Assembly (NCBI RefSeq): GCF_001653335.1
Contig: NZ_CP015079.1
Location: forward strand, 3,038,001 to 3,102,000
Length of the DNA stretch: 64,000 nucleotides
From: Nocardioides dokdonensis FR1436
GTDB taxonomy: Bacteria > Actinomycetota > Actinomycetes > Propionibacteriales > Nocardioidaceae
Direction of reading: 5' to 3'
Position 1 is the stretch's first letter. Every line of letters starts with the position of its first letter. Of this stretch, positions 17,642-26,296 are shown piece after piece. The notes beneath the pieces are model-generated. The model was not told the origin of the DNA. It was given only the letters and a program-made list of their open reading frames with translations, and made no database searches. The translations under genes were made by a program, and so were the position numbers.

Positions 17642-18145
17642 TCAGCCCAGGTGCAGCTTCATCCCGTCGTGCGAGGGGACGTAGCCCAGGCGTTCGTAGA
17701 AGCGGCGGGCGTCCTCGCGTGCCCGGTCGGTGGTGAGCTGCACCAGTCCGGCGCCGTGGCTGCGGGCGTAGCCGGTCACCCACTCCAGCAGGGCGGTGCC
17801 GAGACCGAGGTCGCGCACCGAGGTCGCCACCCGGACCGCCTCGACCTGCAGCCGCAGCGTGGCGCCGCGGGAGAGGTCCGGCAGCATCACCAGGTGCAGG
17901 GTGCCCACCACCGTGCCCTCCGGCGCGCGCACCGCCACCAGCAGGTGGTCGGGGGAGCGGTCGATGCGGGCGAAGGCGCGCAGGTAGGGCTCGGGGTCGG
18001 CGGTCTCCCGCTGCCGGCCCAGCTCGTCGTCGGCGAGGAGGGCGACGAGCGCCCCGACGTCGCCGCGGCGCGCACGGGTGACGGCGTACGCCGTGCCGGC
18101 GACGTCGAGGGTGCCCAGCCGGGAGGCGTCGTCGGCGATGCCCAT
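17642..18145 (-). CDS. GNAT-family N-acetyltransferase
   Basis: Single GNAT domain, 167 residues. The acetyl-CoA site lies in the segment VEAVRVATSVRDLGLGTALL (motif A, R/Q-x-x-G-x-G/A type as RDLGLGTAL). Motif B is ARRFYERLGYVPSHDGMKLHL at the C-terminus. It is the first gene of a minus-strand set GNAT-lhr-nei2 with a 60-base gap to lhr. Substrate unknown; no other recognition domain is present. Confidence 0.85.
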   Translation of the reverse strand: MGIADDASRLGTLDVAGTAYAVTRARRGDVGALVALLADDELGRQRETADPEPYLRAFARIDRSPDHLLVAVRAPEGTVVGTLHLVMLPDLSRGATLRLQVEAVRVATSVRDLGLGTALLEWVTGYARSHGAGLVQLTTDRAREDARRFYERLGYVPSHDGMKLHLG

Positions 18146-18236
18146 CAGGCAGCACCGATCGGGCTGGGCAGCAGGTGGGACGTCACGGGGCCGAAGATAG
18201 CGGCTGGTGGGGGTGGGTGTCCCCTAGAGTGCTCGC

Positions 18237-19193
18237 GTGCCCGATGCCCCTCCCGACCCGGACTCCATGATCCACGCCTCCGGGTTGCGCAAGAGCTTCG
18301 GCGACTTCGAGGCGGTGCGCGGGATCGACGTCGACGTGCGGCGCGGGGAGGCGTTCGGCTTCCTGGGCCCCAACGGGGCCGGCAAGTCCTCGACGATGCG
18401 GATGGTCGCGGCCGTGTCGCCGATCAGCGCCGGGCGGCTGCGCATCCTGGGCATGGACCCCGCGGTGGACGGCCCGTCGATCCGCGCCCGGATCGGGGTC
18501 TGCCCGCAGGAGGACACCCTCGACACCGAGCTGTCGGTGCGCGACAACCTCTACGTGTACGGCCGCTACTTCGGGCTGTCGCGCCACGAGGTGCGCGAGC
18601 GGGTCGACGAGCTGCTCGACTTCGTCCAGCTCACCGAGAAGGCCGGCGCCCGCGTCGAGGACCTCTCGGGCGGCATGAAGCGGCGCCTGACCATCGCCCG
18701 GTCGCTGGTCAACCGGCCCGAGGTGCTCCTGCTCGACGAGCCCACCACGGGGCTGGACCCGCAGGCCCGCCACGTCGTGTGGGACCGGCTCTTCCGGCTC
18801 AAGCAGCAGGGCGTCACGCTCGTGCTGACCACGCACTACATGGACGAGGCCGAGCAGCTGACCGACCGGCTCGTGGTGATGGACAAGGGTCTCATCGTCG
18901 CCGAGGGCTCGCCCCTCCAGCTGATCCGCGAGCACTCCACCCGCGAGGTCGCCGAGCTGCGCTTCGGGGTGGCCCGCGAGGGCGAGAGCCACGCGGGCGT
19001 CGCCGACCGGGTCGCCGATCTGGCCGAGCGGGTCGAGGTGCTGCCGGACCGGCTCCTGCTCTACACCGCCGACGGCGAGGAGACCATCGCCAAGGTCCAC
19101 GAGCGCGGCCTGCAGCCGGCCGCGACCCTGGTGCGCCGCGCCACCCTCGAGGACGTCTTCCTGCGCCTGACCGGACGGACCCTGGTCGAGTGA
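18237..19193 (+). CDS. ABC transporter ATP-binding protein (DrrA type)
   Basis: Nucleotide-binding subunit of an ABC-2 type exporter. Walker A is at 44-51 (GPNGAGKSS), the signature at 143-147 (LSGGMKRRL) and Walker B at 163-169 (LLLDEPTTGLD). A DrrA-like C-terminal extension follows (~residues 225-318). GTG at 18237 is used; an ATG at 18267 is a possible later start. It overlaps the first permease gene by 4 bases, and a second permease follows, so the complex is probably a heterodimeric-permease exporter for lipids or hydrophobic compounds. Cargo cannot be named. Confidence 0.9.
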   Translation: MPDAPPDPDSMIHASGLRKSFGDFEAVRGIDVDVRRGEAFGFLGPNGAGKSSTMRMVAAVSPISAGRLRILGMDPAVDGPSIRARIGVCPQEDTLDTELSVRDNLYVYGRYFGLSRHEVRERVDELLDFVQLTEKAGARVEDLSGGMKRRLTIARSLVNRPEVLLLDEPTTGLDPQARHVVWDRLFRLKQQGVTLVLTTHYMDEAEQLTDRLVVMDKGLIVAEGSPLQLIREHSTREVAELRFGVAREGESHAGVADRVADLAERVEVLPDRLLLYTADGEETIAKVHERGLQPAATLVRRATLEDVFLRLTGRTLVE

Positions 19194-19993
19194 GCGGCAG
19201 CACCGCCCCGGCCGGCCCCCTCCAGGGTGCGCTGCGCCTGCTCGACTACTGGGCGACCGTCTACCGCCGCACCTGGCGCGGCAGCATCGTCTCCTCGTTC
19301 GTCACCCCGCTGCTCTACGTGCTGGCGATGGGGGTGCTGCTCGGCGGCTTCGTCGAGGCCGACGCCGAGACGCTGGAGGGCGCGACGTCCTACCTGGCCT
19401 TCGTGGTGCCGGGGATGGTGGCCGCCACGTCGATGACCACGGTCGTCGGTGAGGTCACCTACCCCGTCATGGCGATGGTGAAGTGGAACAAGACCTACTA
19501 CTCGATGACCGCCACGCCGCTGAGCGTGCCGGACGTGGTGCTGGCCCACCTCGGCTTCGTGGCCTTCCGGGTCGCGGTCACCGCGGCGGTGTTCCTGGCC
19601 GTGACCGCGCCGTTCGGCGTCTACGCGTCGTTGCCGGGCGTGCTGGCCGCGTTCGTGGCCCAGGTGCTGATCGGGATGGCCTTCGCCGCGCCCCTGTACG
19701 CCTTCTCGGCCGGCCTGCGCGACGAGAGCGCCTTCTCGATCGTGTTCCGCCTCGGGATGATCCCGATGTTCCTCTTCTCCGGCGCGTTCTTCCCGGTCTC
19801 GAACCTCGACGCACCCCTGGAGGCGCTGGCGGTGGCCACGCCGCTGTGGCACGGCGTGGACCTGACCCGGATGCTCGTCCTGGGCCTGCCGGACTGGTCG
19901 ATGGTGCTGGTGCACGTCGCCTACCTCGCCGTCCTCGTCGTGCTCGGCTGGTGGTGGGCCGTGCGCCGCCTGACCCGGCGGATGGTCCTGTGA
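19190..19993 (+). CDS. ABC-2 type transporter permease (first)
   Basis: Membrane subunit, 267 residues, with about six hydrophobic helices and the ABC-2 motif region near the end of helix 5 (MIPMFLFSGAFFPVSNLDAPLEAL). The GTG start overlaps the ATPase stop (GTGA), and its own stop overlaps the next start, indicating one translationally coupled operon. It differs clearly from the following permease in sequence but has the same fold and length, suggesting an ancient duplication and a permease heterodimer. Confidence 0.88.
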   Translation: MSGSTAPAGPLQGALRLLDYWATVYRRTWRGSIVSSFVTPLLYVLAMGVLLGGFVEADAETLEGATSYLAFVVPGMVAATSMTTVVGEVTYPVMAMVKWNKTYYSMTATPLSVPDVVLAHLGFVAFRVAVTAAVFLAVTAPFGVYASLPGVLAAFVAQVLIGMAFAAPLYAFSAGLRDESAFSIVFRLGMIPMFLFSGAFFPVSNLDAPLEALAVATPLWHGVDLTRMLVLGLPDWSMVLVHVAYLAVLVVLGWWWAVRRLTRRMVL

Positions 19994-20769
19994 TGACCCC
20001 GATCACGGGTGCGGTGGCCACGGGGCTGATCCTGCAGCGCAACTTCATCGCCTACCGGCGGGCCTGGTGGATCTTCGCCACCGGCTTCCTCGAGCCGGTC
20101 TTCTACCTCTTCTCCATCGGCGTCGGCGTCGGCGCGCTGATCAGCGGCTTCGAGGTGGGGGGTCGCGAGATCCCGTACGCCGAGTTCGTCGCACCCGGCA
20201 TGCTCGCGGCGTCCGCGATGAACGGGGCGGTGCTCGACTCGACGTTCAACTTCTTCTTCAAGCTCAAGTACAGCAAGCTCTTCGACCAGATGCTGGCGAC
20301 GCCGCTGACCACCACCGACATCGCCCGCGGAGAGCTGGCCTGGTCGCTGCTGCGCGGCGGCGTCTACTCGCTCGGGTTCCTGCTGGTGATGCTGGCGATG
20401 GGCCTGGTCTCGTCGTGGTGGGCGGTGCTGGTGGTCCCCGCGGCGCTGCTCATCGGCCTGGCCTTCGGCGGGGTCGCGATGGCGCTGACGACCTGGATGC
20501 GCTCCTGGCAGGACTTCGAGCTGGTCACCCTCACGACGCTGCCGATGTTCCTGTTCTCCGCGACCTTCTTCCCGGTCACGACCTACCCCGGGGTGCTGCG
20601 CTGGGTCGTGGAGGCGACCCCGCTCTACCGCGGTGTCGTGCTGTGCCGCGAGCTGACCACCGGCGCGGTGTCGTGGGACTCGGCGTTCTCGGTGGTCTAC
20701 CTGGTCGCGATGGGCGTGGCCGGGCTGCTGGTGGCCCGCCGGCGCCTCGACTCGCTGCTGCTGACCTGA
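19993..20769 (+). CDS. ABC-2 type transporter permease (second)
   Basis: Second membrane subunit, 258 residues, with six predicted helices and the matching ABC-2 block (LPMFLFSATFFPVTTYPGVLRWVVEATPLYRG). The ATG at 19993 overlaps the preceding stop by one base; a GTG at 19990 is an alternative. FNFFFKLKYSKLFDQMLATPLT near residue 80 corresponds to MVKWNKTYYSMTATPLS in the first permease, showing common ancestry. Together with the ATPase they form a DrrABC-like exporter. Confidence 0.88.
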   Translation: MTPITGAVATGLILQRNFIAYRRAWWIFATGFLEPVFYLFSIGVGVGALISGFEVGGREIPYAEFVAPGMLAASAMNGAVLDSTFNFFFKLKYSKLFDQMLATPLTTTDIARGELAWSLLRGGVYSLGFLLVMLAMGLVSSWWAVLVVPAALLIGLAFGGVAMALTTWMRSWQDFELVTLTTLPMFLFSATFFPVTTYPGVLRWVVEATPLYRGVVLCRELTTGAVSWDSAFSVVYLVAMGVAGLLVARRRLDSLLLT

Positions 20770-20788
20770 GCAGCGCATCATGGTGCCC

Positions 20789-20983
20789 GTGAGGCACACG
20801 GAATTCTGGGCACGGCTCGACGAGGCCCTCGGCAAGGAGTCCGCCGGCTCCTGGGCCGAGCTGTTCGTGCTGCCCGAGCTCGGCAGTCGCACCACCAGCC
20901 AGGCCCTCGAGGCCGGCATCGCTCCGAAGCAGGTGTGGGCCGCGGTCTGGAACGCGCTCGAGCTGCCGGAGCGCTACCGGTGA
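20789..20983 (+). CDS. DUF3046 family protein
   Basis: Small acidic protein of 64 residues matching DUF3046: RHTEFWARLDEALG at the start, then AELFVLPELGSRTTSQALEAG and PKQVWAAVWNALELPERYR. No function is established. The family is found almost only in actinobacteria and usually next to recA-recX; here recA lies 8.5 kb downstream. The GTG at 20789 is preferred because family members begin with (M)RHTEFW; an ATG at 20780 would add three residues. Its stop overlaps the MFS start by 4 bases. Confidence 0.8.
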   Translation: MRHTEFWARLDEALGKESAGSWAELFVLPELGSRTTSQALEAGIAPKQVWAAVWNALELPERYR

Positions 20984-22284
20984 CCGCACCGACCACGACC
21001 CCCGGGGACCCCCTCGGAGCGACCACGGTCGCGGCCGTGCAGCGGCGTACCGTCGCCGTGCTGGTGCTGACCCAGGCGGTCGGCGCGGTGGGCATCACCA
21101 TCGGCATCGCGACCGCCTCCCTGCTCGCGCGCGACATCTCGGGCAGCGACGGGCAGGCCGGTCTGGCCCAGACCTTCCAGGTGCTCGGCGCCGCCCTGGC
21201 CTCCTACGTCCTGGCCCGGGTGATGGCGATGCGCGGGCGTCGCCTCGGGCTGACCACCGGCTACCTCCTCGGTGCCTGTGGTGCTGTGCTCGCCGTCGTC
21301 GCCGGCACCATCGACTCGATGGTCGTGCTGCTGCTGGGCGCGGTGCTGCTCGGTTCGACGACCGCCGCCAACAACGCCGCCCGGTACGCCGCCACCGACC
21401 TCGCCGAGCCGGCCCAGCGCGGCCGGGCGCTGGCGATCGTCGTGTGGGCCACCACGATCGGCGCGGTCGCGGGCCCCAACTTGACCGGCCCCGCCGCGGC
21501 CCTGGCCCGGTGGCTCGGGCTGCCCGAGCTGACGGGCCCCTTCGCGCTGGGCAGCATCGGCATGCTGCTGGCCGCCGCCCTCGTGAGCACCCTGCTGCGC
21601 CCCGACCCGCTGCTGCTGGCCCGCGAGGTCGCCGGCACCGCGGGCCAGGTGCCCTCGGGCACCTCGTGGGGCCGGGTGGTCGCCGCCGTGCGCGAGCGCC
21701 CGGTCCTGGTCGCCGCCGTCGTCGGCCTCGCCGGCGCGCACGCCGCGATGGTCGCGGTGATGGTGATGACCCCGCTGCACATGGAGCACGGGGGAGCCGA
21801 GCTGCGCATCATCGGTGTCGTCATCAGCGTCCACGTCCTCGGCATGTTCGCCTTCGCCCCCGTCGTGGGGTGGCTGGCCGACACGCTCGGCCGCCCGGTC
21901 ACCCTCGGCACCGGCGGCGTCGTCCTCGTCGTCGCGCTCGTCATCGCGGGCTCGGCCCCCGAGGGCTCGTCGTGGCAGATCTTCGGCGGCCTCTTCCTGC
22001 TCGGGCTGGGGTGGTCCTTCGCCACGGTCGCCGCCTCGACGCTGGTCGCCGACCACGCGCCGCTCGACGCCCGCGCCGACGTCCAGGGCGCGGCCGACCT
22101 GGTGATGAACCTGGTCGCCGCGGCCGGTGGTGGGCTCGCCGGCGTCGTCGTGGCGCTCGCCGGCTACCGCGCCCTGTCGCTGGGCACCGTCGCGCTGGGC
22201 CTGGCCGTCCTGGCGGCCGCGGTCGCCGCGCACCGCCTCACCCCCGTGGCGGCCGCGGAGCACCCGGGCCACCTGACAGAGTGA
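20980..22284 (+). CDS. MFS transporter
   Basis: Major facilitator superfamily protein of 434 residues with about twelve hydrophobic segments. Between helices 2 and 3 is VLARVMAMRGRRLGL (a loop-2-like basic motif), and a second half repeats the pattern around GWLADTLGRPVTLGTGG. The GTG start overlaps the DUF3046 stop. No substrate can be named; the nearby MTA phosphorylase does not by itself point to one. Confidence 0.85.
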   Translation: MTAPTTTPGDPLGATTVAAVQRRTVAVLVLTQAVGAVGITIGIATASLLARDISGSDGQAGLAQTFQVLGAALASYVLARVMAMRGRRLGLTTGYLLGACGAVLAVVAGTIDSMVVLLLGAVLLGSTTAANNAARYAATDLAEPAQRGRALAIVVWATTIGAVAGPNLTGPAAALARWLGLPELTGPFALGSIGMLLAAALVSTLLRPDPLLLAREVAGTAGQVPSGTSWGRVVAAVRERPVLVAAVVGLAGAHAAMVAVMVMTPLHMEHGGAELRIIGVVISVHVLGMFAFAPVVGWLADTLGRPVTLGTGGVVLVVALVIAGSAPEGSSWQIFGGLFLLGLGWSFATVAASTLVADHAPLDARADVQGAADLVMNLVAAAGGGLAGVVVALAGYRALSLGTVALGLAVLAAAVAAHRLTPVAAAEHPGHLTE

Positions 22285-22289
22285 GCGCC

Positions 22290-23111
22290 ATGAGCCAGAC
22301 GCGTGCAGACATCGCCGTGATCGGCGGCACCGGTTTCTACTCCTTCCTCGAGGACCCCGAGGAGGTGCGCGTCGAGACGCCGTACGGCGACCCCTCGGCG
22401 CCGGTCGCGATCGGCACCGTCGCCGGTCGCAGGGTCGCGTTCCTGCCGCGGCACGGCACCTCTCACGAGTACGCGCCGCACACCATCCCCTACCGCGCCA
22501 ACCTGTGGGCGCTGCGCTCCCTGGGCGTGCGCCAGGTGCTGGCGCCCTGCGCGGTGGGCGGGCTGCGGCCCGAGGTGGCCCCGGGCGACGTGGTGGTGCC
22601 CGACCAGCTGGTCGACCGCACCTACCGCCGGGTCCCGTCGTACGTCGAGGGCGGTGCGGTGCACCTGCCCTTCGGCGACCCCTACTGCGACCGGTTGTCC
22701 GCGGCGGTCGCCGGCACCGCCGACGACGTGCACCGCGGCGGCACGATGGTGATCATCGAGGGCCCCCGCTTCTCCACCCGCGCCGAGTCGCGCCACTACG
22801 CCGACCAGGGCTGGACCCTGATCAACATGACCGGGCACCCCGAGGCGGCGCTGGCCCGCGAGATGCGCCAGTGCTACACCCCGATCGCGCTGGTCACCGA
22901 CATGGACGCCGGCGCCGAGAGCGGTGCGGGCGTCGGCCAGGCGGAGGTCTTCGCACGCTTCAAGGCCAACCTCGAGCGGCTGACCGGTCTGCTCACCGAC
23001 GCGATCGCCGCGCTGCCCGACCCCGACGGCTGCTCCTGCTCGACCTGGGCCGACGGACTCGAGCTGACCTACTCGATCCCGGGCGAGGTCCCGGCGCCGG
23101 TGTTCCCGTGA
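22290..23111 (+). CDS. mtnP: S-methyl-5'-thioadenosine phosphorylase
   Basis: Purine-nucleoside-phosphorylase superfamily member that splits methylthioadenosine with phosphate into adenine and methylthioribose-1-phosphate. The phosphate-binding start IGGTGFYSFLED, the RHGTSHEYAPHTIPYRANLWAL block, and INMTGHPEAALAREM are all typical. At 273 residues the length is normal. The C-terminus ends with CSCSTWADG, a cysteine pair common in this group. ATG at 22290 is used. A 4-base overlap joins it to the epimerase gene. MTA arises from polyamine synthesis and radical-SAM reactions such as RimO. Confidence 0.85.
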   Translation: MSQTRADIAVIGGTGFYSFLEDPEEVRVETPYGDPSAPVAIGTVAGRRVAFLPRHGTSHEYAPHTIPYRANLWALRSLGVRQVLAPCAVGGLRPEVAPGDVVVPDQLVDRTYRRVPSYVEGGAVHLPFGDPYCDRLSAAVAGTADDVHRGGTMVIIEGPRFSTRAESRHYADQGWTLINMTGHPEAALAREMRQCYTPIALVTDMDAGAESGAGVGQAEVFARFKANLERLTGLLTDAIAALPDPDGCSCSTWADGLELTYSIPGEVPAPVFP

Positions 23112-24151
23112 AGGTCCTGCTCACCGGCTCGGCCGGGTTCATCGGCGGCGCCATCGGCGACCGGCTCGAGGCGTCGGGCGACGAGGTGGTGCGCGTCGAC
23201 CTGATGCTGCCGATGGCGCACGGATCCGTCACCGCGCCGTCCGGCACCCACCAGCTCGACGTCCGCGACGCCGACTCCTGGCCGGCCCTGCTCGACGGCG
23301 TCGACGTGGTGTGCCACCAGGCCGCGATGGTCGGCGCCGGTGTCACCGTCTCCGACCTGCCGCTGTACGCCGCCCACAACGATCTCGGCACCGCCGTGCT
23401 GCTGGCCGCGATGCACGAGGCCGGCGTGCACCGGCTGATCCAGGCCTCGAGCATGGTCGTCTACGGCGAGGGCCGCTACACCTGCCCCACGCACGGCGAC
23501 CAGGTGCCGCCGCCGCGTCCTCGCGAGGCCCTCGAGGCCGGCCGGTTCGGCAACCCCTGCCCGGTGTGCGGCGAGCCGCTGGGCTGGGCGCTCGTCGACG
23601 AGGACGCCCGCCTGGAGCCGCGCTCCAGCTACGCCGCCAGCAAGGTCGCGCAGGAGCACTACGCGACCGCGTGGGTGCGCCAGGCCGACGCCGCCGCGGT
23701 GTCGCTGCGCTACCACAACGTCTACGGGCCCGGCATGCCCCGCGACACGCCGTACTCCGGGGTCGCGGCGATGTTCCGCTCCTCGTTGGAGCGCGGCGAG
23801 GCGCCGAAGGTCTACGAGGACGGCGCGCAGATGCGCGACTTCGTGCACGTCGACGACGTCGCCCGGGCCAACGTGGCGGCGCTGCGAGCGGTGCTCGAGG
23901 CGCCCCAGGGCCACCACCGCGCCTACAACGTCGCCTCCGGGCACCCCGTGGGCATCCGCGACGTCGCGACCCTGGTCGCCCGCGGCACCGGCAGCGACCT
24001 GGAGCCTGAGGTGACCGGCGGCTACCGCCTCGGCGACGTCCGGCACATCGTGGCGTCCCCGCAGCGGGCCGCCGACGAGCTGGGCTTCACCGCCACGGTG
24101 CACCCCGACGTCGGCCTGGCCGCCTTCGCCACCGCCCCCCTGCGAGCCTGA
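23108..24151 (+). CDS. NAD-dependent sugar epimerase/dehydratase with Cys4 insert
   Basis: Extended short-chain dehydrogenase of 347 residues. The NAD site is GSAGFIGGAIG at about 7-17, the catalytic pair is Y/K in YAASKVAQEHY, and RYHNVYGPGMPRDTPYSGV matches nucleotide-sugar epimerases. Unusual is an insert of about 45 residues after VVYGEG containing CPTHGD and CPVCGE. These provide three cysteines plus histidine that could bind zinc. It is translationally coupled to mtnP. It may supply a nucleotide sugar for the glycosyltransferases that follow, which is inference. Confidence 0.83.
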   Translation: MKVLLTGSAGFIGGAIGDRLEASGDEVVRVDLMLPMAHGSVTAPSGTHQLDVRDADSWPALLDGVDVVCHQAAMVGAGVTVSDLPLYAAHNDLGTAVLLAAMHEAGVHRLIQASSMVVYGEGRYTCPTHGDQVPPPRPREALEAGRFGNPCPVCGEPLGWALVDEDARLEPRSSYAASKVAQEHYATAWVRQADAAAVSLRYHNVYGPGMPRDTPYSGVAAMFRSSLERGEAPKVYEDGAQMRDFVHVDDVARANVAALRAVLEAPQGHHRAYNVASGHPVGIRDVATLVARGTGSDLEPEVTGGYRLGDVRHIVASPQRAADELGFTATVHPDVGLAAFATAPLRA

Positions 24152-24152
24152 C

Positions 24153-24190
24153 CCGGCCCAGATGTCTCGCCGAGCCGGCGCAGATGTCCC
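24153..24190 (+). repeat. short direct repeat, 22-bp period
   Basis: CCGGCCCAGATGTCTC (24153-24168) and CCGGCGCAGATGTCCC (24175-24190) match at 14 of 16 bases between the convergent epimerase and membrane-protein genes. The second copy abuts the minus-strand stop codon. Function unknown. Confidence 0.5.
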
Positions 24191-25585
24191 TCACCAGGAC
24201 GTGTAGAGCAGGTGCTGGACCAGCACCGCCCAGACGATCTGCAGGGCGAGGCCCCACCGGCGCCACCCGGAGGGCAGCAGCGCGACCGCCAGGGTCAGGA
24301 ACGGGATGAACGGCAGCCAGATCCGCTCGACCTCCGACTTGCTCATCCGCGACAGGTCCGCGACCAGGACGGCGAGCACCGCGCCGAGGACCAGCAGCGC
24401 CACGATGCGCGTGTCGGGGCGCGCCTCCGGGCGTTGGTCGGGGCGCCCGTCGGGACTGCGGCGGGCACGCCGGGCGGCGTGCGCGAGACCGGCCCCCACC
24501 AGTGGACCCGCACTGACGGCGAGCGCGGCCAGGTTGCCCCACATCCAGTACCAGGCGGGCCGGTCGGCGGCGATGCCCTCCCAGTAGCGCTCGGTGAGCA
24601 CGGGGTAGGCCTCCCACCAGGCGAAGCCCGCGAGCGCCATCAGCAGCACGGGGACGAGCGCGGCTGCGACCACCACCGGCAGCGGGCGCCACGAGCGGGC
24701 GGCCAGCAGGACCGCGAGCGCGACCAGCCCCATCAGGCCCATGCCGTAGGACAGCAGCACCCCGCTGCCCAGGACGAGGCCCGCCCCCACCGACCAGGGC
24801 AGCCAGGCGCGACCGGTGCTCACCGCAGCCCGGGCCAGCAGCGCCAGACCGGCGGCCAGCACGGCGGCGAAGACGGCGTCGGCCGAGACGGCCATGAAGA
24901 CCGCGGCGGGGGAGAGGACCAGGAACGGTGCCGCGTCGCGGGCGAGCCGCTCCGCGCCCAGGGAGCGCACCAGCGCCAGCACCGAGACCACGGTCGTGGC
25001 GCCCACCACGGTGACGACGAGACCGGCGGCCAGCGACCCGCCCAGCCCGACCCGGACCAGACCGACGAAGAACAGCAGCGCCAACGGCGGGTGCCCGGCG
25101 GCCTGGGTGGGCCAGTTGTCGGGGTGGCTGTAGGGGATCCGGTCGATGTAGGTGCGCAGCATCTCCGGGACGTCGTCGACCTCGCGCGCGCTCGGCAGGT
25201 ACTCCGAGGAGTGGTCGAGGACCCGCGAGATCCCCTCGGGGCCGTCGACGAGGGCCAGCGAGAGCATCCAGGCCAGCGCCAGCACGTAGGACACCGCCAG
25301 GAGCCGGCCCCACGACGCGGAGGCGGCGAAGCGGGGGAACCACGCCCAGCCCAGGAGCGCGACGAGCAGCGTCGGTGCGGTCCCGGGCCCCACGAGCTTG
25401 GGCTCCCAGAAGCCGTGCAGCGGCGGTGCCGCCCAGGGGTGCGCCGAGCGGCTGGCCCGGCTCCAGGTCTCCCAGTCGAGCAGCACCGGCAGCGCGAACG
25501 CGGCCAGCACCAGCAGCAGCGCCAGCGCGAGCCCGGTGCCGGCCGCCCGCGAGCGGCGTACGGGCGCGGCGGGGGGTGAGGGCAT
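24191..25585 (-). CDS. polytopic membrane protein, GT-C glycosyltransferase-like
   Basis: Integral membrane protein of 464 residues with about ten to twelve hydrophobic helices. A large extracytoplasmic loop after the second or third helix carries LDHSSEYLPSAREVDDVPEM and RIPYSHPDNWPTQAAGHPPL. The pattern of acidic loop plus GHPPL resembles GT-C enzymes (mannosyltransferase/ArnT type), which use polyprenyl-phosphate sugars at the outer membrane face. The final segment RMSKSEVERIWLPFIPFL also resembles this group. It is convergent with the epimerase and divergent from GT2. Enzyme class is a fold-level guess. Confidence 0.65.
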   Translation of the reverse strand: MPSPPAAPVRRSRAAGTGLALALLLVLAAFALPVLLDWETWSRASRSAHPWAAPPLHGFWEPKLVGPGTAPTLLVALLGWAWFPRFAASASWGRLLAVSYVLALAWMLSLALVDGPEGISRVLDHSSEYLPSAREVDDVPEMLRTYIDRIPYSHPDNWPTQAAGHPPLALLFFVGLVRVGLGGSLAAGLVVTVVGATTVVSVLALVRSLGAERLARDAAPFLVLSPAAVFMAVSADAVFAAVLAAGLALLARAAVSTGRAWLPWSVGAGLVLGSGVLLSYGMGLMGLVALAVLLAARSWRPLPVVVAAALVPVLLMALAGFAWWEAYPVLTERYWEGIAADRPAWYWMWGNLAALAVSAGPLVGAGLAHAARRARRSPDGRPDQRPEARPDTRIVALLVLGAVLAVLVADLSRMSKSEVERIWLPFIPFLTLAVALLPSGWRRWGLALQIVWAVLVQHLLYTSW

Positions 25586-25639
25586 GCCCAGACCCTAGAG
25601 GCGAGGCCGGCACTGGGGGCCCGCCCCTAGGGTCGGGGC

Positions 25640-26296
25640 ATGGCTGTCGCTGATCTCGTCCTGCCCTGCCGCGACGAGGCACCCGCCCTCGAGGCACTGC
25701 TCCCGCTCATCCCGGAGGAGTTCTCGGTGATCGTCGTCGACAACGGCTCGCGCGACGCCACGGCCGAGGTGGCACAGCGGCTGGGTGCGCAGGTGGTCCG
25801 CGAGAGCGTGCCGGGCTACGGGGCGGCCGTGCACACCGGCCTGATGGCCGCCACCCACGAGTACGTCGCGTTCATGGACGGCGACGGCAGCTTCGACCCC
25901 GCGGAGCTGCTGGCGCTGCTCGACGACGTCGCGTCGGGCCGCGCCGACGTCGCAGTGGGTCGCCGGCGCCCGGTGGCACGAGGGGTGTGGCCCTGGCACG
26001 CCCGGATGGGCAATGCTCTCATCGTCGCCTGGTTGAGACGGAGGATCGCGATGGACGCGCACGACATCGCCCCCATGCGGGTGGCCCGTCGCCAGGCCCT
26101 GATCGACCTCGGGGTCGAGGACCGCCGCTTCGGCTACCCCGTCGAGCTGCTGCAGAAGCTCACCCTCGCCGGCTGGCGGGTCTCCGAGCGCGACATCGGC
26201 TACCACCCGCGGGCCGAGGGCACCCGGTCGAAGGTCTCGGGGTCCGTCAAGGGCACCGTGCGCACCGCCCGCGACTTCTGGCGGGTGCTCTCGTGA
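25640..26296 (+). CDS. glycosyltransferase family 2 protein
   Basis: Cytoplasmic GT-A transferase of 218 residues without membrane segments. Features: nucleotide-sugar binding start LVLPCRDEAPALEAL, VIVVDNGSRDATAEVA, and the metal-binding DxD as D80-G-D82 (AFMDGDGSFDP). It resembles dolichol-phosphate-mannose-synthase-like GT2 proteins in its short form. It begins a run of five genes overlapping by 4 bases each, ending with a membrane protein, so the products probably act together. A polyprenyl-phosphate sugar made here could feed the GT-C-like protein encoded divergently. Confidence 0.88.
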   Translation: MAVADLVLPCRDEAPALEALLPLIPEEFSVIVVDNGSRDATAEVAQRLGAQVVRESVPGYGAAVHTGLMAATHEYVAFMDGDGSFDPAELLALLDDVASGRADVAVGRRRPVARGVWPWHARMGNALIVAWLRRRIAMDAHDIAPMRVARRQALIDLGVEDRRFGYPVELLQKLTLAGWRVSERDIGYHPRAEGTRSKVSGSVKGTVRTARDFWRVLS

